Source: Fermentimonas sp. (lineage in GTDB: Bacteria > Bacteroidota > Bacteroidia > Bacteroidales > Dysgonomonadaceae). From it: DNA of 61,546 nucleotides. The notes below the pieces were generated by a model. That model made no database searches. It was not told the origin of the DNA and saw only the letters and a program-made list of their open reading frames with translations. How positions within the stretch are numbered: position 1 is the first letter of the stretch; each line of letters starts with the position of its first letter. Where the stretch lies: the NCBI GenBank assembly GCA_028709385.1, contig JAQVXD010000012.1, forward strand, positions 1-61,546, given 5' to 3'. A program made the position numbers and the translations under genes. Shown one piece after another: positions 34,166 through 42,945 of this stretch.

Positions 34166-34978
34166 TCAGACTCTCTGAATGATTGTTCGCATAATTTCAG
34201 CCATCATTGGTTGTGCAATTTTTGCTGCTTCCTGTACCTCTTCATGAGAAACTTCTACTATTTTTCCTAACACTCCGAGGTCGGTTATGATAGAAAATGC
34301 AAGTACCTTCATTTTTGCATGATTAGCTACTATTACTTCGGGAACTGTTGACATGCCAACTGCGTCTCCACCCATAATGCGGAAGAAATTGTATTCTGCG
34401 GGAGTCTCAAATGTGGGGCCCTGAAGACCAACATACACACCGTGCTGCAGTTTGATGTTCTTTTCCTTAGCAATCTCCATTGCCATAAGGCGAAGATTTT
34501 TGTCGTAAGCTTCACTCATATCAGGGAAGCGTGTTCCCAGTTCTTCAAAGTTTTTGCCGCGAAGGGGGTGTTCAGGGAAGAAGTTGATATGATCTTCAAT
34601 AAGCATAATATCACCTACGTCAAAGCTTGAGTTCATTCCTCCTGCAGCATTCGATACAAACAGATACTCAATACCCAGTGCCTGGAATACGCGTATCGGG
34701 AACGTTACCTGTTGCATATTATAACCTTCGTAGTAGTGGAATCGTCCCTGCATGGCAATGACTTTTTTGCCACCCAAAGTGCCGACAATCAGTTTTCCGC
34801 TATGACCTTCAACCGTTGAAATGGGGAAGTTGGGTATCTCTGTATAAGGGATTTCGTTTTTGTCCTCAATCTCATTGGCAAGTTCACCAAGTCCTGTTCC
34901 CAGGATAATAGCTGTATTTGGAATTTCTCCAATCTTACCTTTAAGATAATCAGCTGTTTGTTTTATAATTTCTAACAT
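34166..34978 (-). CDS. Purine-nucleoside phosphorylase
   Basis: Phosphorolyses inosine and guanosine for purine salvage. Of the trimeric PNP/MTAP class: ILGTGLGELANEIED near residue 24, EGHSGKLIVG near 58, MQGRFHYYEGY near 75, SNAAGGMN near 110 and GLQGPTFETPAEYNFFRIMGGDAVGMSTVPEV near 185-215. Length 270 is standard. Its start lies 29 bp inside the end of lpxK, so the two are translationally linked. Confidence 0.95.
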   Translation of the reverse strand: MLEIIKQTADYLKGKIGEIPNTAIILGTGLGELANEIEDKNEIPYTEIPNFPISTVEGHSGKLIVGTLGGKKVIAMQGRFHYYEGYNMQQVTFPIRVFQALGIEYLFVSNAAGGMNSSFDVGDIMLIEDHINFFPEHPLRGKNFEELGTRFPDMSEAYDKNLRLMAMEIAKEKNIKLQHGVYVGLQGPTFETPAEYNFFRIMGGDAVGMSTVPEVIVANHAKMKVLAFSIITDLGVLGKIVEVSHEEVQEAAKIAQPMMAEIMRTIIQRV

Positions 34979-36047
34979 GTTCTACAATTTTTTTATTAAA
35001 TGAAAATCTCTCTTTGTTATTTAAAAATGTAACCCTCACCGGAAGGTAGTACATCATATATTTTATTTTATCAGGCAAGTACAACAATCCACGGAATCGG
35101 ACAGCATCCTTTTCCGTTGTGACAATGATCTTGTTTTCATCTTCAACCGTGTCAACCATATCTGCAATAGAATGAATGTCATTGACCGTGAAGTTGTGAT
35201 GATCAGGAAAGAATTTAGTGTACAGGTTGTAAGTCTTTAGTTCCAGTTTTCTAACAAGCGGTTCAGGCGAAGCGATACCGGTTACAAGAAACAGGTGCTT
35301 TTTTCGCAAGTCGTTCATTGAAACCTCTTCAGACTGCAATTCAGGGAAAACAGGTCTGAGCTTATCATAATCAAATGACGTAAAGAATAGTTCCTGATAT
35401 GCGAAAAGATTCAGTCCGTTTGTATAAATTCTGAAGTCAATCGGCTGCATGTCCGGGTTGCATTTAGTTACCACTACAACAGATGCTCTGTAGATGCCTT
35501 TTAGTGGTTCACGCAGCAGTCCGGCAGGCAATAGCTTGTCCTCAAAAACTGGTCGGTTGCTGTCAGCCAGTACAATTGATAAGGAAGGCAGCACATAACG
35601 ATGCTGAAATCCGTCATCGAGAAGAATTACATCCGGACGTTCCTCTTTTTCGATAGAGATAATCTTTTCAATTGCGTTAGCTCTATTTCTGTCAACTACA
35701 ACAAGGGTATCGGGGAACTTCTTTTTAATCTGTAGCGGCTCATCACCAACATCACGTACTTTTGAGTCGGTATCTACAATCAGAAAACCTTTGGTTTTAC
35801 GTTTATATCCTCTGCTTAGTACAGCTACTTTGAATTTAGGTGAAAGTAGCCTTATAAGATATTCTATGTGAGGGGTTTTTCCTGTTCCTCCCGCAGTAAT
35901 ATTCCCTACACATATTACCGGGATATCGAATGACCGCTGTTTGATTATCTTTTTGTTGAACAACCAGTTTCTGAAATTCACAGCAGTCCCGTACAGCCAC
36001 GATAAGGGCAGTAGGGAACTGCGGATTTCAACCTTTGGTAAGTCCAT
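34950..36047 (-). CDS. lpxK: Tetraacyldisaccharide 4'-kinase
   Basis: Adds the 4'-phosphate to the lipid A precursor at the inner membrane. Walker A is seen in GNITAGGTGKTPHIEYL near residue 50. LLDDGFQHR near residue 145 gives the Walker B/DDGFQ signature, and VTEKDAVRF near 315 is also conserved. Length 365 is typical. It starts 6 bp after sppA and overlaps pnp by 29 bp. Presence of LpxK indicates lipid A synthesis and a Gram-negative envelope. Confidence 0.95.
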   Translation of the reverse strand: MDLPKVEIRSSLLPLSWLYGTAVNFRNWLFNKKIIKQRSFDIPVICVGNITAGGTGKTPHIEYLIRLLSPKFKVAVLSRGYKRKTKGFLIVDTDSKVRDVGDEPLQIKKKFPDTLVVVDRNRANAIEKIISIEKEERPDVILLDDGFQHRYVLPSLSIVLADSNRPVFEDKLLPAGLLREPLKGIYRASVVVVTKCNPDMQPIDFRIYTNGLNLFAYQELFFTSFDYDKLRPVFPELQSEEVSMNDLRKKHLFLVTGIASPEPLVRKLELKTYNLYTKFFPDHHNFTVNDIHSIADMVDTVEDENKIIVTTEKDAVRFRGLLYLPDKIKYMMYYLPVRVTFLNNKERFSFNKKIVEHVRNYKTNS

Positions 36048-36053
36048 GAAAGA

Positions 36054-37829
36054 TCAATTAATATTTAAATCAAACGGGATGCGTGCCTGTATATAATCCT
36101 GTTCTTTAATATCTTTTAAAAGCATAAACAACTCGTAACTTTCGCCGAGATACTCTTTAATTGTTTTGGCAGCAAGTTCTTCTTTAGCAGGATCAAGCAG
36201 CTCTTCAAACGGAGAGCGAAGTTTGGGATACTCAAATACAACATAGCTCTTGCCCAGATTTGATAATTCAGCAGCAATCTCTATGGCTCTCTCTATACCT
36301 CCAAGTTCATCAACCAAACCAATCTCGAGAGCCTGATTGCCCGTCCACACACGTCCCTCGGCATATTGTGCAAGTGTATCTTTTGATATACCTCGTCCTT
36401 CAGCACAGCGAGTGAGGAAAAGATCATAACCATTCTCAACATATCTCTGCATAATCTGCTGTTCGTTTGCATTCAACGGACGGGTCAGATTGCCAAAGTC
36501 GGCATATTCGTTAGTCTTAACAACATCACTGTGAACACCGATCTTCTCTGTTGTTCCTTCAAAATTGGGCAACATGCCGAATATTCCGATTGAGCCTGTT
36601 ATAGTTGTTGGCTGAGCCACAATTCTGTCAGCATTAGCAGAGATATAATAACCTCCTGAAGCTGCCATGTCGCCCATGGAAACCACAACAGGTTTCACTG
36701 CCTTAAGATCTTCTATGGCTTTCCATATCTGTTCTGAAGCATATGCGCTGCCTCCTCCGGAGTTAACTCTGAAGACAACAGCCTTAATATCATCATCTTT
36801 TCTTAGTTTTTCAATCTCGTTTACAAAATACTTGTCCTGAATGTTGGATGAGCCGTTACCGGAAATAATATTTCCCTGAGCATACAAAATTGCAATTGTG
36901 TTGCTTGTTTTCTCAACCGACTTCGTTTTCACGGATTTCATATTCTGAACAGTTGCTGAAGGTATTTTTTTATCTTTGTCAATATCCAGCAGAGAGCGCA
37001 GATAATCTTTCATTTCAGTTTCATACACAAGAGTATCCACAAGATTTGCAGACAAAAGAAAGTCAGGAGTCTGCATGAGAGTCAGAGAGTTGGCTAGTGA
37101 ATCAACCTCATCAATTGTAAGAGAGCGTGATTTGGCTATATCTTTTCTAAGAAAGCTCCAGGCATCATTGAGATAAGAATTTACCTGTTCTCTGTTGGCG
37201 TCACTCATCTCGTTCTGAGTGAATGGTTCAACTGCCGACTTATACGTCCCTACTTTAAATATCTGCATCTCTATACCCAATTTATCAAGTGCATCTTTGA
37301 AAAATATTGGTGTAGATGCCAAGCCATGCAGATCAAGCATTCCCTGTGGATTAAGTGCAACTTTATCTGCTGTAGATGCAAGGTAATAACCACCTTGTGA
37401 ATATGTGTCAGCGTAGGAAACGATAAATTTACCACTCTCTTTAAAGCTTTCAAGTTCTCCGCGTATCTCTGCCAGAGTAGCCATAGAAGCTGAGAGCATA
37501 CGTGAATCGAGATAAATACCTTTAATGTTATCGTTATTTTTAGCTTTACGAATTGCGCTTACAATATCGTTTAGTCCCATATTTGTCGGGTATTCCGAGC
37601 CAACCAGTGAGGTGAATGGATCGGATTCAGGTGTCCGTTCAACAATAGTCCCGTTTAATCTTAAGTTTAGTACAGAATTTCCCTGAAGAGTAAATTTCTC
37701 AGAGGACATGGCGCCCATGAATGAGCCTGCTGCGCCTATAAACATTATCATTGCAATGAAAAACAGTAGAATTTGTGCAATGAGGAATCCAAGGGCAGAA
37801 GCAAGCATGATTTTCAGAAAATCTTTCAT
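36054..37829 (-). CDS. sppA: Signal peptide peptidase SppA, 67K type
   Basis: Inner-membrane protease that degrades cleaved signal peptides. The start at 37829 gives 591 residues beginning MKDFLKIMLASALGFL, with one membrane helix at about 8-35. Two tandem ClpP-like domains follow: the first holds SYADTYSQGGYYLAS (likely catalytic Lys region nearby), the second VFRVNSGGGSAYASE and the serine motif GDMAASGGYY near residue 370. The frame is open to TTG 37904, but that codon is the -33 element of the promoter. First gene of sppA-lpxK-pnp. Confidence 0.93.
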   Translation of the reverse strand: MKDFLKIMLASALGFLIAQILLFFIAMIMFIGAAGSFMGAMSSEKFTLQGNSVLNLRLNGTIVERTPESDPFTSLVGSEYPTNMGLNDIVSAIRKAKNNDNIKGIYLDSRMLSASMATLAEIRGELESFKESGKFIVSYADTYSQGGYYLASTADKVALNPQGMLDLHGLASTPIFFKDALDKLGIEMQIFKVGTYKSAVEPFTQNEMSDANREQVNSYLNDAWSFLRKDIAKSRSLTIDEVDSLANSLTLMQTPDFLLSANLVDTLVYETEMKDYLRSLLDIDKDKKIPSATVQNMKSVKTKSVEKTSNTIAILYAQGNIISGNGSSNIQDKYFVNEIEKLRKDDDIKAVVFRVNSGGGSAYASEQIWKAIEDLKAVKPVVVSMGDMAASGGYYISANADRIVAQPTTITGSIGIFGMLPNFEGTTEKIGVHSDVVKTNEYADFGNLTRPLNANEQQIMQRYVENGYDLFLTRCAEGRGISKDTLAQYAEGRVWTGNQALEIGLVDELGGIERAIEIAAELSNLGKSYVVFEYPKLRSPFEELLDPAKEELAAKTIKEYLGESYELFMLLKDIKEQDYIQARIPFDLNIN

Positions 37830-37873
37830 AATGAGGATTTTTTTTGAATTTATAATTTGACCTATAAACAGAA

Positions 37874-37904
37874 CAAAAATATACAAAAAACATAGCTCTT
37901 CCAA
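37874..37904 (-). promoter_or_regulatory. sppA operon promoter
   Basis: Minus strand TTG (37902-37904), N20, TATTTTTG (37874-37881): a canonical match 45 bp before ATG 37829. It rules out the longer reading of the gene. Confidence 0.75.
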
Positions 37905-38097
37905 TTTATATTTACATATTCTTAATTATTTTCACTTGCAGGATATCGCCATGAACACTATATTTGAATAATAAAAAGGGGTTTCAAAGAAGTATCGATG
38001 ACTTTCCTTTCTTAAAAAATGGTAAATAAATGATAAAACAGTGTTGCTTATGCAGCGTTTTCTCTTTTAATTCATCTATATAGTAACTGCGAGAAGA

Positions 38098-38667
38098 ATG
38101 GATGATTCGCAACTAATATCAGCGTGTAAGAAACAGAACCGGGATGCACAAAAGGCATTATATGAGAAATATGCTCCTATAATGATGGGTGTGTGCATGC
38201 GTTATTGCGGTGATGTGGAGACTGCACGCGATTTGTTGCACGACGGATTTATCCGTGTTTATACGCAGATTGGCTCGTATAGGGGCAAGGGTTCTTTTGA
38301 AGGATGGCTAAGACGAATATTTGTGAATCTGGCACTTGAGGATTACCGGAAAGAAAAGAGGAAGAATCTTTTTCTGGAAGAGTATGGATACATGTCTGCA
38401 AACAGGACAGAAGATCAGGAAGATGATTTACTTGATATAGAAGATATTCCGAGAAAAGTGGTTTTTGAAATGATTAAAAAACTGCCCCCGGGATACAGGA
38501 CAGTATTTAATCTATATATTTTTGAAGATATGTCGCACAAAGAAATAGCTGAAGAGCTTGGCATTAATGAAGCAGCTTCAAGGTCGCAGTTTTTCCGTGC
38601 TAAAAGTCTTTTAAAGAAGAAGATTTCAGCCCTCCTTGAAAAAAACCAACAAAGAAAAGTACAATGA
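38098..38667 (+). CDS. ECF RNA polymerase sigma factor
   Basis: A 189-residue group 4 sigma factor. Region 2 is at about residues 20-90 (YAPIMMGVCMRYCGDVETARDLLHDGFIRVY, then GWLRRIFVNLALEDYRKEKR). Region 4 is at about 125-178 (MIKKLPPGYRTVFNLYIFEDMSHKEIAEELGINEAASRSQFFRAKSLLKKK). The stop overlaps the next start (ATGA), so the membrane protein that follows is its likely partner. The promoter region (37905-38097) has no clear TAnnTTTG box. Confidence 0.93.
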   Translation: MDDSQLISACKKQNRDAQKALYEKYAPIMMGVCMRYCGDVETARDLLHDGFIRVYTQIGSYRGKGSFEGWLRRIFVNLALEDYRKEKRKNLFLEEYGYMSANRTEDQEDDLLDIEDIPRKVVFEMIKKLPPGYRTVFNLYIFEDMSHKEIAEELGINEAASRSQFFRAKSLLKKKISALLEKNQQRKVQ

Positions 38668-39962
38668 ATTCAGAAGAAAAAATAAGAAAACAGTTTCAAT
38701 CGAAGTTTGACGACTTTACAGTACCTCCTCCGGCTGATGGCTGGTCTAGGTTAGAAGAGTTGTTAAACAACACTGCTGTTGCAAAAAAGATGATCATACG
38801 CCGCAGATGGCAATACGCAGGATCTGCAGCAGCAATTCTACTGTTGATAGTGGGCGGACTGTTTTACATGAACAGACCAATGGAGGATGAGTCGCCGCTT
38901 TTATCTGATGCGATTTCAACAGCAAAAGAGGAGATTGCAGAAGTGGAACAGGCACCTCGGATAAATACAGAAGCGACCGGGACTACACTTTATGCAGGCA
39001 GAAATGTTGCAGGTGGATCTGTAGCTTCAAAAACTCCTGATGTAAAATCAGTTGATCCTGCTTTAATGATGGCTGATTATGTTGAACAGGGAGATCTGCA
39101 AAATGAAGTTGGTTTGGATAAAATAAATAAAGATATAGCAGTTCCAAAAGATAATTATTTGAATGAAGAAACTGTAAATACTAAAGAGTATATACTTACT
39201 GATGAATCTATAATTGTTGATGGAGATAACTCTCTGCTATATGCTGATTATAATGTAGGTAGTGGTGAAGATGACTATATTTTATCATTCGGAGGAAAAG
39301 GAGGACTTACTTCATTTCATCAGACTGTAAACTCTCCTATGACCTTAAGAAGTGCTGCCGTATCGAGTGATGCGCCATCAATTGAAGAGTCAGAAAAGAT
39401 GCTGTTCCAGGCAAATAATTTCAGAGATAATATTGCTGAGATGGAGCATGATCAACCGATATCATTTGGTGTAACTGTTTCTAAATCAATTGCACATAAT
39501 CTCTCAATTGAAACAGGCCTGGTATACTCTTACCTTTACTCAAGAAGCAAAAATACAAGTACTGCTGTTCAGAATCGCCAAACACAGAGCTTGCACTATC
39601 TTGGAGTGCCGTTGAACCTGAATTACAATCTTTTTAATATAAGAGACCTGAATGTATACGTCTCATTGGGAGGAATGATAGAGAAGGATTTTTATGGCAA
39701 ATTCAGGGAAGAAGGGGAAAGTCAATCCTTGGATTCTCAGAATAAGTCAGAGATTTTGATCAATGAAACTATTTCTCAAAAAAATCCGCAGTTGTCTATA
39801 AATACAGGACTTGGGTTGTCATATCCAATCTACAGGGATATTAAACTTTATGGGAAAATTGGCGGGGCTTACTATTTTGATGCAAAGAATGAATTTAAAA
39901 CAATTTACTCAGACAGGAAGATAGTGATGGATTTGAGTCTGGGTATCAGATATGAATTTTAA
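38664..39962 (+). CDS. Membrane-anchored anti-sigma-like protein with beta-barrel-like C-terminus
   Basis: A 432-residue protein overlapping the sigma gene (ATGA). Residues 1-45 are polar and cytoplasmic-like (VPPPADGWSRLEELL). One helix at about 50-68 (YAGSAAAILLLIVGGLFYM) spans the membrane. A polar region of about 190 residues follows. Residues about 270-432 resemble a small outer-membrane barrel (HDQPISFGVTVSKSIAHNLSIETGLVYSYLYSR ... LSLGIRYEF). There is no signal peptide. The anti-sigma role is inferred from position. How one chain reconciles an inner-membrane helix with a barrel is unclear; the domain may fold differently. Confidence 0.65.
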   Translation: MNSEEKIRKQFQSKFDDFTVPPPADGWSRLEELLNNTAVAKKMIIRRRWQYAGSAAAILLLIVGGLFYMNRPMEDESPLLSDAISTAKEEIAEVEQAPRINTEATGTTLYAGRNVAGGSVASKTPDVKSVDPALMMADYVEQGDLQNEVGLDKINKDIAVPKDNYLNEETVNTKEYILTDESIIVDGDNSLLYADYNVGSGEDDYILSFGGKGGLTSFHQTVNSPMTLRSAAVSSDAPSIEESEKMLFQANNFRDNIAEMEHDQPISFGVTVSKSIAHNLSIETGLVYSYLYSRSKNTSTAVQNRQTQSLHYLGVPLNLNYNLFNIRDLNVYVSLGGMIEKDFYGKFREEGESQSLDSQNKSEILINETISQKNPQLSINTGLGLSYPIYRDIKLYGKIGGAYYFDAKNEFKTIYSDRKIVMDLSLGIRYEF

Positions 39963-39986
39963 ATAAACTATTAAAATAACAGTATA

Positions 39987-40733
39987 ATGAAAAAATCAAT
40001 TCTTTTTTTAACTGTAATCGGAGCTGTACTATTCATGACATCCTGTCTGGGAGAGGTAAGCAATAATTATGCTGATACATCATTTGTATATTTAGATAAT
40101 GACGATGTTGGCACCGTTTATGGTAAAACAATCTCGCTTTATTCACCTGCGAGAATAATTACTTCAAATAATATGACTTTGATGACTCCCGGTACATTTA
40201 AAATAATGAGTTACAGCTGGGATGAGCAGAATGGAACTAAACAGCTAAACGTTGATGGACAGGCAATACCTGCAGATGTGGTCCAATTATCGGGCGATGC
40301 GCTGGATGTACGTCAGACAACTCTTAGGATGAGCCAGTTGCCTGAGATTGAAGATCCAAAAGAGTTTCTTGAAATAGCTCCTCCGTTATTTGCAGATTCT
40401 CGTGAGTTTATGGGTGACAACTGGATCTTTCAGTATTCTTATGAAGTTCCAAAAGGACAATCGGCATATGTTGAATTTTACAAAAGAGATGATGTGGCTG
40501 ACAGTGATGATATTAAGATTGATGCAAATATTACATTTACAGGTACTCCCGATGGTACTGCACTTGAAAAGAAGACAGACTATCTGGCACTTAATATGTC
40601 ACAATTGAGAACTATGTATGAAGGTACAAGTACAACTGAAACAAAGAAGCTTAGTATCAAATTTGTTTATCACCTAAAGGATCGTGATGAACCGATTGAA
40701 TCGCAGCCATATATGCTTAGCGTGAAAAAGTGA
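39987..40733 (+). CDS. Predicted lipoprotein of unknown function
   Basis: A 248-residue lipoprotein: signal sequence with lipobox LFMTSC, Cys at residue 20, followed by acidic and polar residues, as in surface lipoproteins of Bacteroidota. The body is rich in beta-strand pattern and ends SQPYMLSVKK. It somewhat recalls NigD-like lipoproteins, but I cannot confirm that. It lies 24 bp after the sigma/anti-sigma pair and before a terminator, so it belongs to that unit and is a candidate regulon target or signal sensor. Confidence 0.65.
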   Translation: MKKSILFLTVIGAVLFMTSCLGEVSNNYADTSFVYLDNDDVGTVYGKTISLYSPARIITSNNMTLMTPGTFKIMSYSWDEQNGTKQLNVDGQAIPADVVQLSGDALDVRQTTLRMSQLPEIEDPKEFLEIAPPLFADSREFMGDNWIFQYSYEVPKGQSAYVEFYKRDDVADSDDIKIDANITFTGTPDGTALEKKTDYLALNMSQLRTMYEGTSTTETKKLSIKFVYHLKDRDEPIESQPYMLSVKK

Positions 40734-40767
40734 AATAGCCGGCTCAAAAAATCATATATATCAGCAG

Positions 40768-40803
40768 ACAGCAGTACTTTATAAGGGTGCTGCTGTTTTT
40801 TTG
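40768..40803 (+). terminator. Terminator after the sigma/lipoprotein operon
   Basis: The stem ACAGCAGTAC / GTGCTGCTGT (one G-T pair) around a 9-base loop is followed by T7. It ends the 38098-40733 transcript. Confidence 0.85.
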
Positions 40804-40815
40804 ATTGAAAATAAC

Positions 40816-40823
40816 TACCTTTG
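40816..40823 (+). promoter_or_regulatory. -7 box of the Yip1-like gene
   Basis: TACCTTTG, 20 bp before ATG 40844. TTTG (40800-40803), the end of the preceding terminator, lies 12 bases upstream. Confidence 0.6.
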
Positions 40824-40843
40824 CTCTCCAAAATTGTTGAGAA

Positions 40844-41395
40844 ATGTGGAGAGATATTTTTGTAACTATCACACAACTTATTGTAGCTTCTCCAAAAGCA
40901 TGGAAGGATATAAATAGGGAAAAGAGAACTCATAACGAATTCCTTAACCGTTTTCTGCATCCGCTTTTTGGAGTTGTCGCTCTAACTTCATTCATAGGAG
41001 GATTGTGGATAATAAGCGATGGAAGTGTGGAAAGTGCATTAAAAAAGTCTATTATTAGTGTTGTGGCAGTATATGGTGGTTATTTTATTGCATCTTATGC
41101 TTTAAATGATTTGGCGCCAAAGTTTGGTCTTAGAAAAAATCTGCCAATGTATCAGAAGTTTGTTGGATATTCTTCTGCAGTCATTTATTTGTTGTATATT
41201 ATCATTCCCTTTTTTCCGGGTTTTATTATATTATGGCTGTGTGCATTATACACAATTCATATTGTATATACCGGAGCTCAGAATTTTATAACAATTAAAG
41301 AGGATAAGCTTATAAATTTTACTCTACTTGCATCAGCTTTGATAATTCTTGCTCCGGCAACTATTCATCAGCTTTTTTCTATAACAATTAATTAA
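40844..41395 (+). CDS. Yip1-like integral membrane protein
   Basis: A 183-residue protein with about five hydrophobic helices (about 46-65, 70-90, 108-128, 128-146 and 158-178). The N-terminus, [16 protein letters not shown], is typical of bacterial YIP1-family proteins (IxxPxxAWxxI). Function in bacteria is unknown. Its stop codon shares one base with the smpB start (TAATGA), so translation is coupled. It has its own promoter just upstream. Confidence 0.7.
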   Translation: MWRDIFVTITQLIVASPKAWKDINREKRTHNEFLNRFLHPLFGVVALTSFIGGLWIISDGSVESALKKSIISVVAVYGGYFIASYALNDLAPKFGLRKNLPMYQKFVGYSSAVIYLLYIIIPFFPGFIILWLCALYTIHIVYTGAQNFITIKEDKLINFTLLASALIILAPATIHQLFSITIN

Positions 41396-41847
41396 TGAAT
41401 CAGCCTCAGATAAATATAAAAAATAAACGAGCCACATTCGATTATGAATTGCTGGAAGTTTTTACTGCAGGAATTGTTCTTACGGGTACGGAGATAAAAT
41501 CCATACGTCTTGGTAAAGCAAGTCTGGTAGATACTTACTGCCAGTTTGAAGGTAGTGGTTTGTGGGTGCGTAACATGAATATTTCGCCATATTTTTATGG
41601 AACATATAACAATCATGATTCACGCAGGGACCGCAAACTGCTGCTGAATAAAACCGAACTTAGGAAAATCAGGAGGCTCACTAAAGAAACAGGTTATACT
41701 ATTATACCTGTCAGGTTGTTTATAAATGAAAAGGGATTGGCTAAGATGGTTATTGCTGTGGCCAGAGGAAAAAAACAGTATGATAAGCGTCAGTCGTTAA
41801 GGGAAAAGGAGGATAAGCGCGCGATGGACAGGATGTTCAAAAAGTAA
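41395..41847 (+). CDS. smpB: SsrA-binding protein
   Basis: Binds tmRNA and brings it to stalled ribosomes for trans-translation. The 150 residues show [31 protein letters not shown] near the start, [12 protein letters not shown] near residue 57 and the basic C-terminal tail ([18 protein letters not shown]), which enters the mRNA channel. It overlaps the Yip1-like gene by one base. The tmRNA gene itself is not in this window. Confidence 0.97.
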   Translation: MNQPQINIKNKRATFDYELLEVFTAGIVLTGTEIKSIRLGKASLVDTYCQFEGSGLWVRNMNISPYFYGTYNNHDSRRDRKLLLNKTELRKIRRLTKETGYTIIPVRLFINEKGLAKMVIAVARGKKQYDKRQSLREKEDKRAMDRMFKK

Positions 41848-41897
41848 ATTTCTCCACAATAGGTTATCTTTTAGTAAATTTATACGTTTTATTAGTT

Positions 41898-42842
41898 ATG
41901 CAATTTAAAAAGTATATTCTTACACCGGCTGTAAAGAAGTCGGGTTCCACGGCATTATGGCTGATTAAAATGATTCTGCCGATTTCTCTTGCAGTAAGGT
42001 TTTTGGATTACTTCGGAATACTCACTTACATAGCAGCTTTTCTTGATCCGGTCTTTATGAACCTGGGATTACCCGGCAGTACTGCAATCATTTTCATTAC
42101 ATCCATTTTTCTTCCTCTATATGCACCACTTGCGATAATAACATCAATGAGTTTAACATTGAGAGAGCTTACAATTCTTGCATTGATGTGCCAGATTGCT
42201 CATAATCTTCCGGTGGAGAGTGCTATACAGGCAAAAACGGGAACTACATTCTGGGGAATGACTACATTACGTATAGTAATGAGCATAATAACAGCTTTTA
42301 TACTTAATCTTATTTTACCCGCTGAAATGGGTATGCCACTGTTTATTCAGACAGATGTTGTAGTAATAAATTCTATTGGTGAACTCTTGTTAGCATGGCT
42401 AAAAAGCTCTGTTAATATATCAATATTGATATTTGTTATAATTTTCTCTCTGAATCTGTTATACAATATTCTCAATGCTTATCACCTGATATCGAAACTG
42501 AGTAAAGGAGTTGAACCACTGCTGAAGTTTTTTGGCCTTTCGGCCAATACCGGTTTCCTGTGGCTGATTGGATATATTGTTGGTTTAGCTTACGGAGGCG
42601 CACTTATGATGGATCAGTTGAAAGAGGGTAAAGTTTCACGTGAGGAAGCAAACCTTCTTAATCATCATCTTGCTGTATCACACTCAGTTATTGAGGATAA
42701 TCTGCTTTTTGTTGCACTCGGTGTTTCGATTTGGTGGATATTGGGTGTTAGATTTACTTTAGCATGGATTGTTGTTTGGTCTCGCAGACTAATATTAAAG
42801 ATGTCAAGTAATAAAAAAGTCAATTATAATACTTATTTTTGA
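41898..42842 (+). CDS. Nucleoside-recognition (Gate) domain membrane protein
   Basis: A 314-residue inner-membrane protein with about eight hydrophobic helices and Gate-type domains like those of SpoIIIA/SpmA/FeoB-C proteins. Seen are LWLIKMILPISLAVRFLDYFG near the start, SIFLPLYAPLAIITSMSLT near residue 72 and a second half with GLAYGGALMMDQLKEGKVSREEANLLNHHLAVSHSVIEDNLLF, which holds conserved His and Glu residues in the membrane region. The substrate is unknown. It follows smpB by 50 bp. Confidence 0.72.
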   Translation: MQFKKYILTPAVKKSGSTALWLIKMILPISLAVRFLDYFGILTYIAAFLDPVFMNLGLPGSTAIIFITSIFLPLYAPLAIITSMSLTLRELTILALMCQIAHNLPVESAIQAKTGTTFWGMTTLRIVMSIITAFILNLILPAEMGMPLFIQTDVVVINSIGELLLAWLKSSVNISILIFVIIFSLNLLYNILNAYHLISKLSKGVEPLLKFFGLSANTGFLWLIGYIVGLAYGGALMMDQLKEGKVSREEANLLNHHLAVSHSVIEDNLLFVALGVSIWWILGVRFTLAWIVVWSRRLILKMSSNKKVNYNTYF

Positions 42843-42945
42843 CTTAATATACTCTTTTTAAACAGGAATAGGTATGTTTTTACATTAAATTTTCCGACAG
42901 GATATTTAATGATTGGGTAATAAAATAAAAGTAAAGAGAATAAAG

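Noticed and set aside
37829..37904. Longer N-terminus for SppA (25 extra residues)
   Set aside because: The extension would start at TTG 37904, which is the -33 element of the promoter, and it precedes the -7 box. ATG 37829 gives the normal single membrane helix.
39987..40733. NigD-type naming of the lipoprotein
   Set aside because: Only a general resemblance; no motif firm enough to support the name.
42843..42945. Cobalamin or SAM riboswitch before metH
   Set aside because: Only 103 bp of AT-rich sequence, with no multi-stem structure or conserved B12-box-like motif that I can see.
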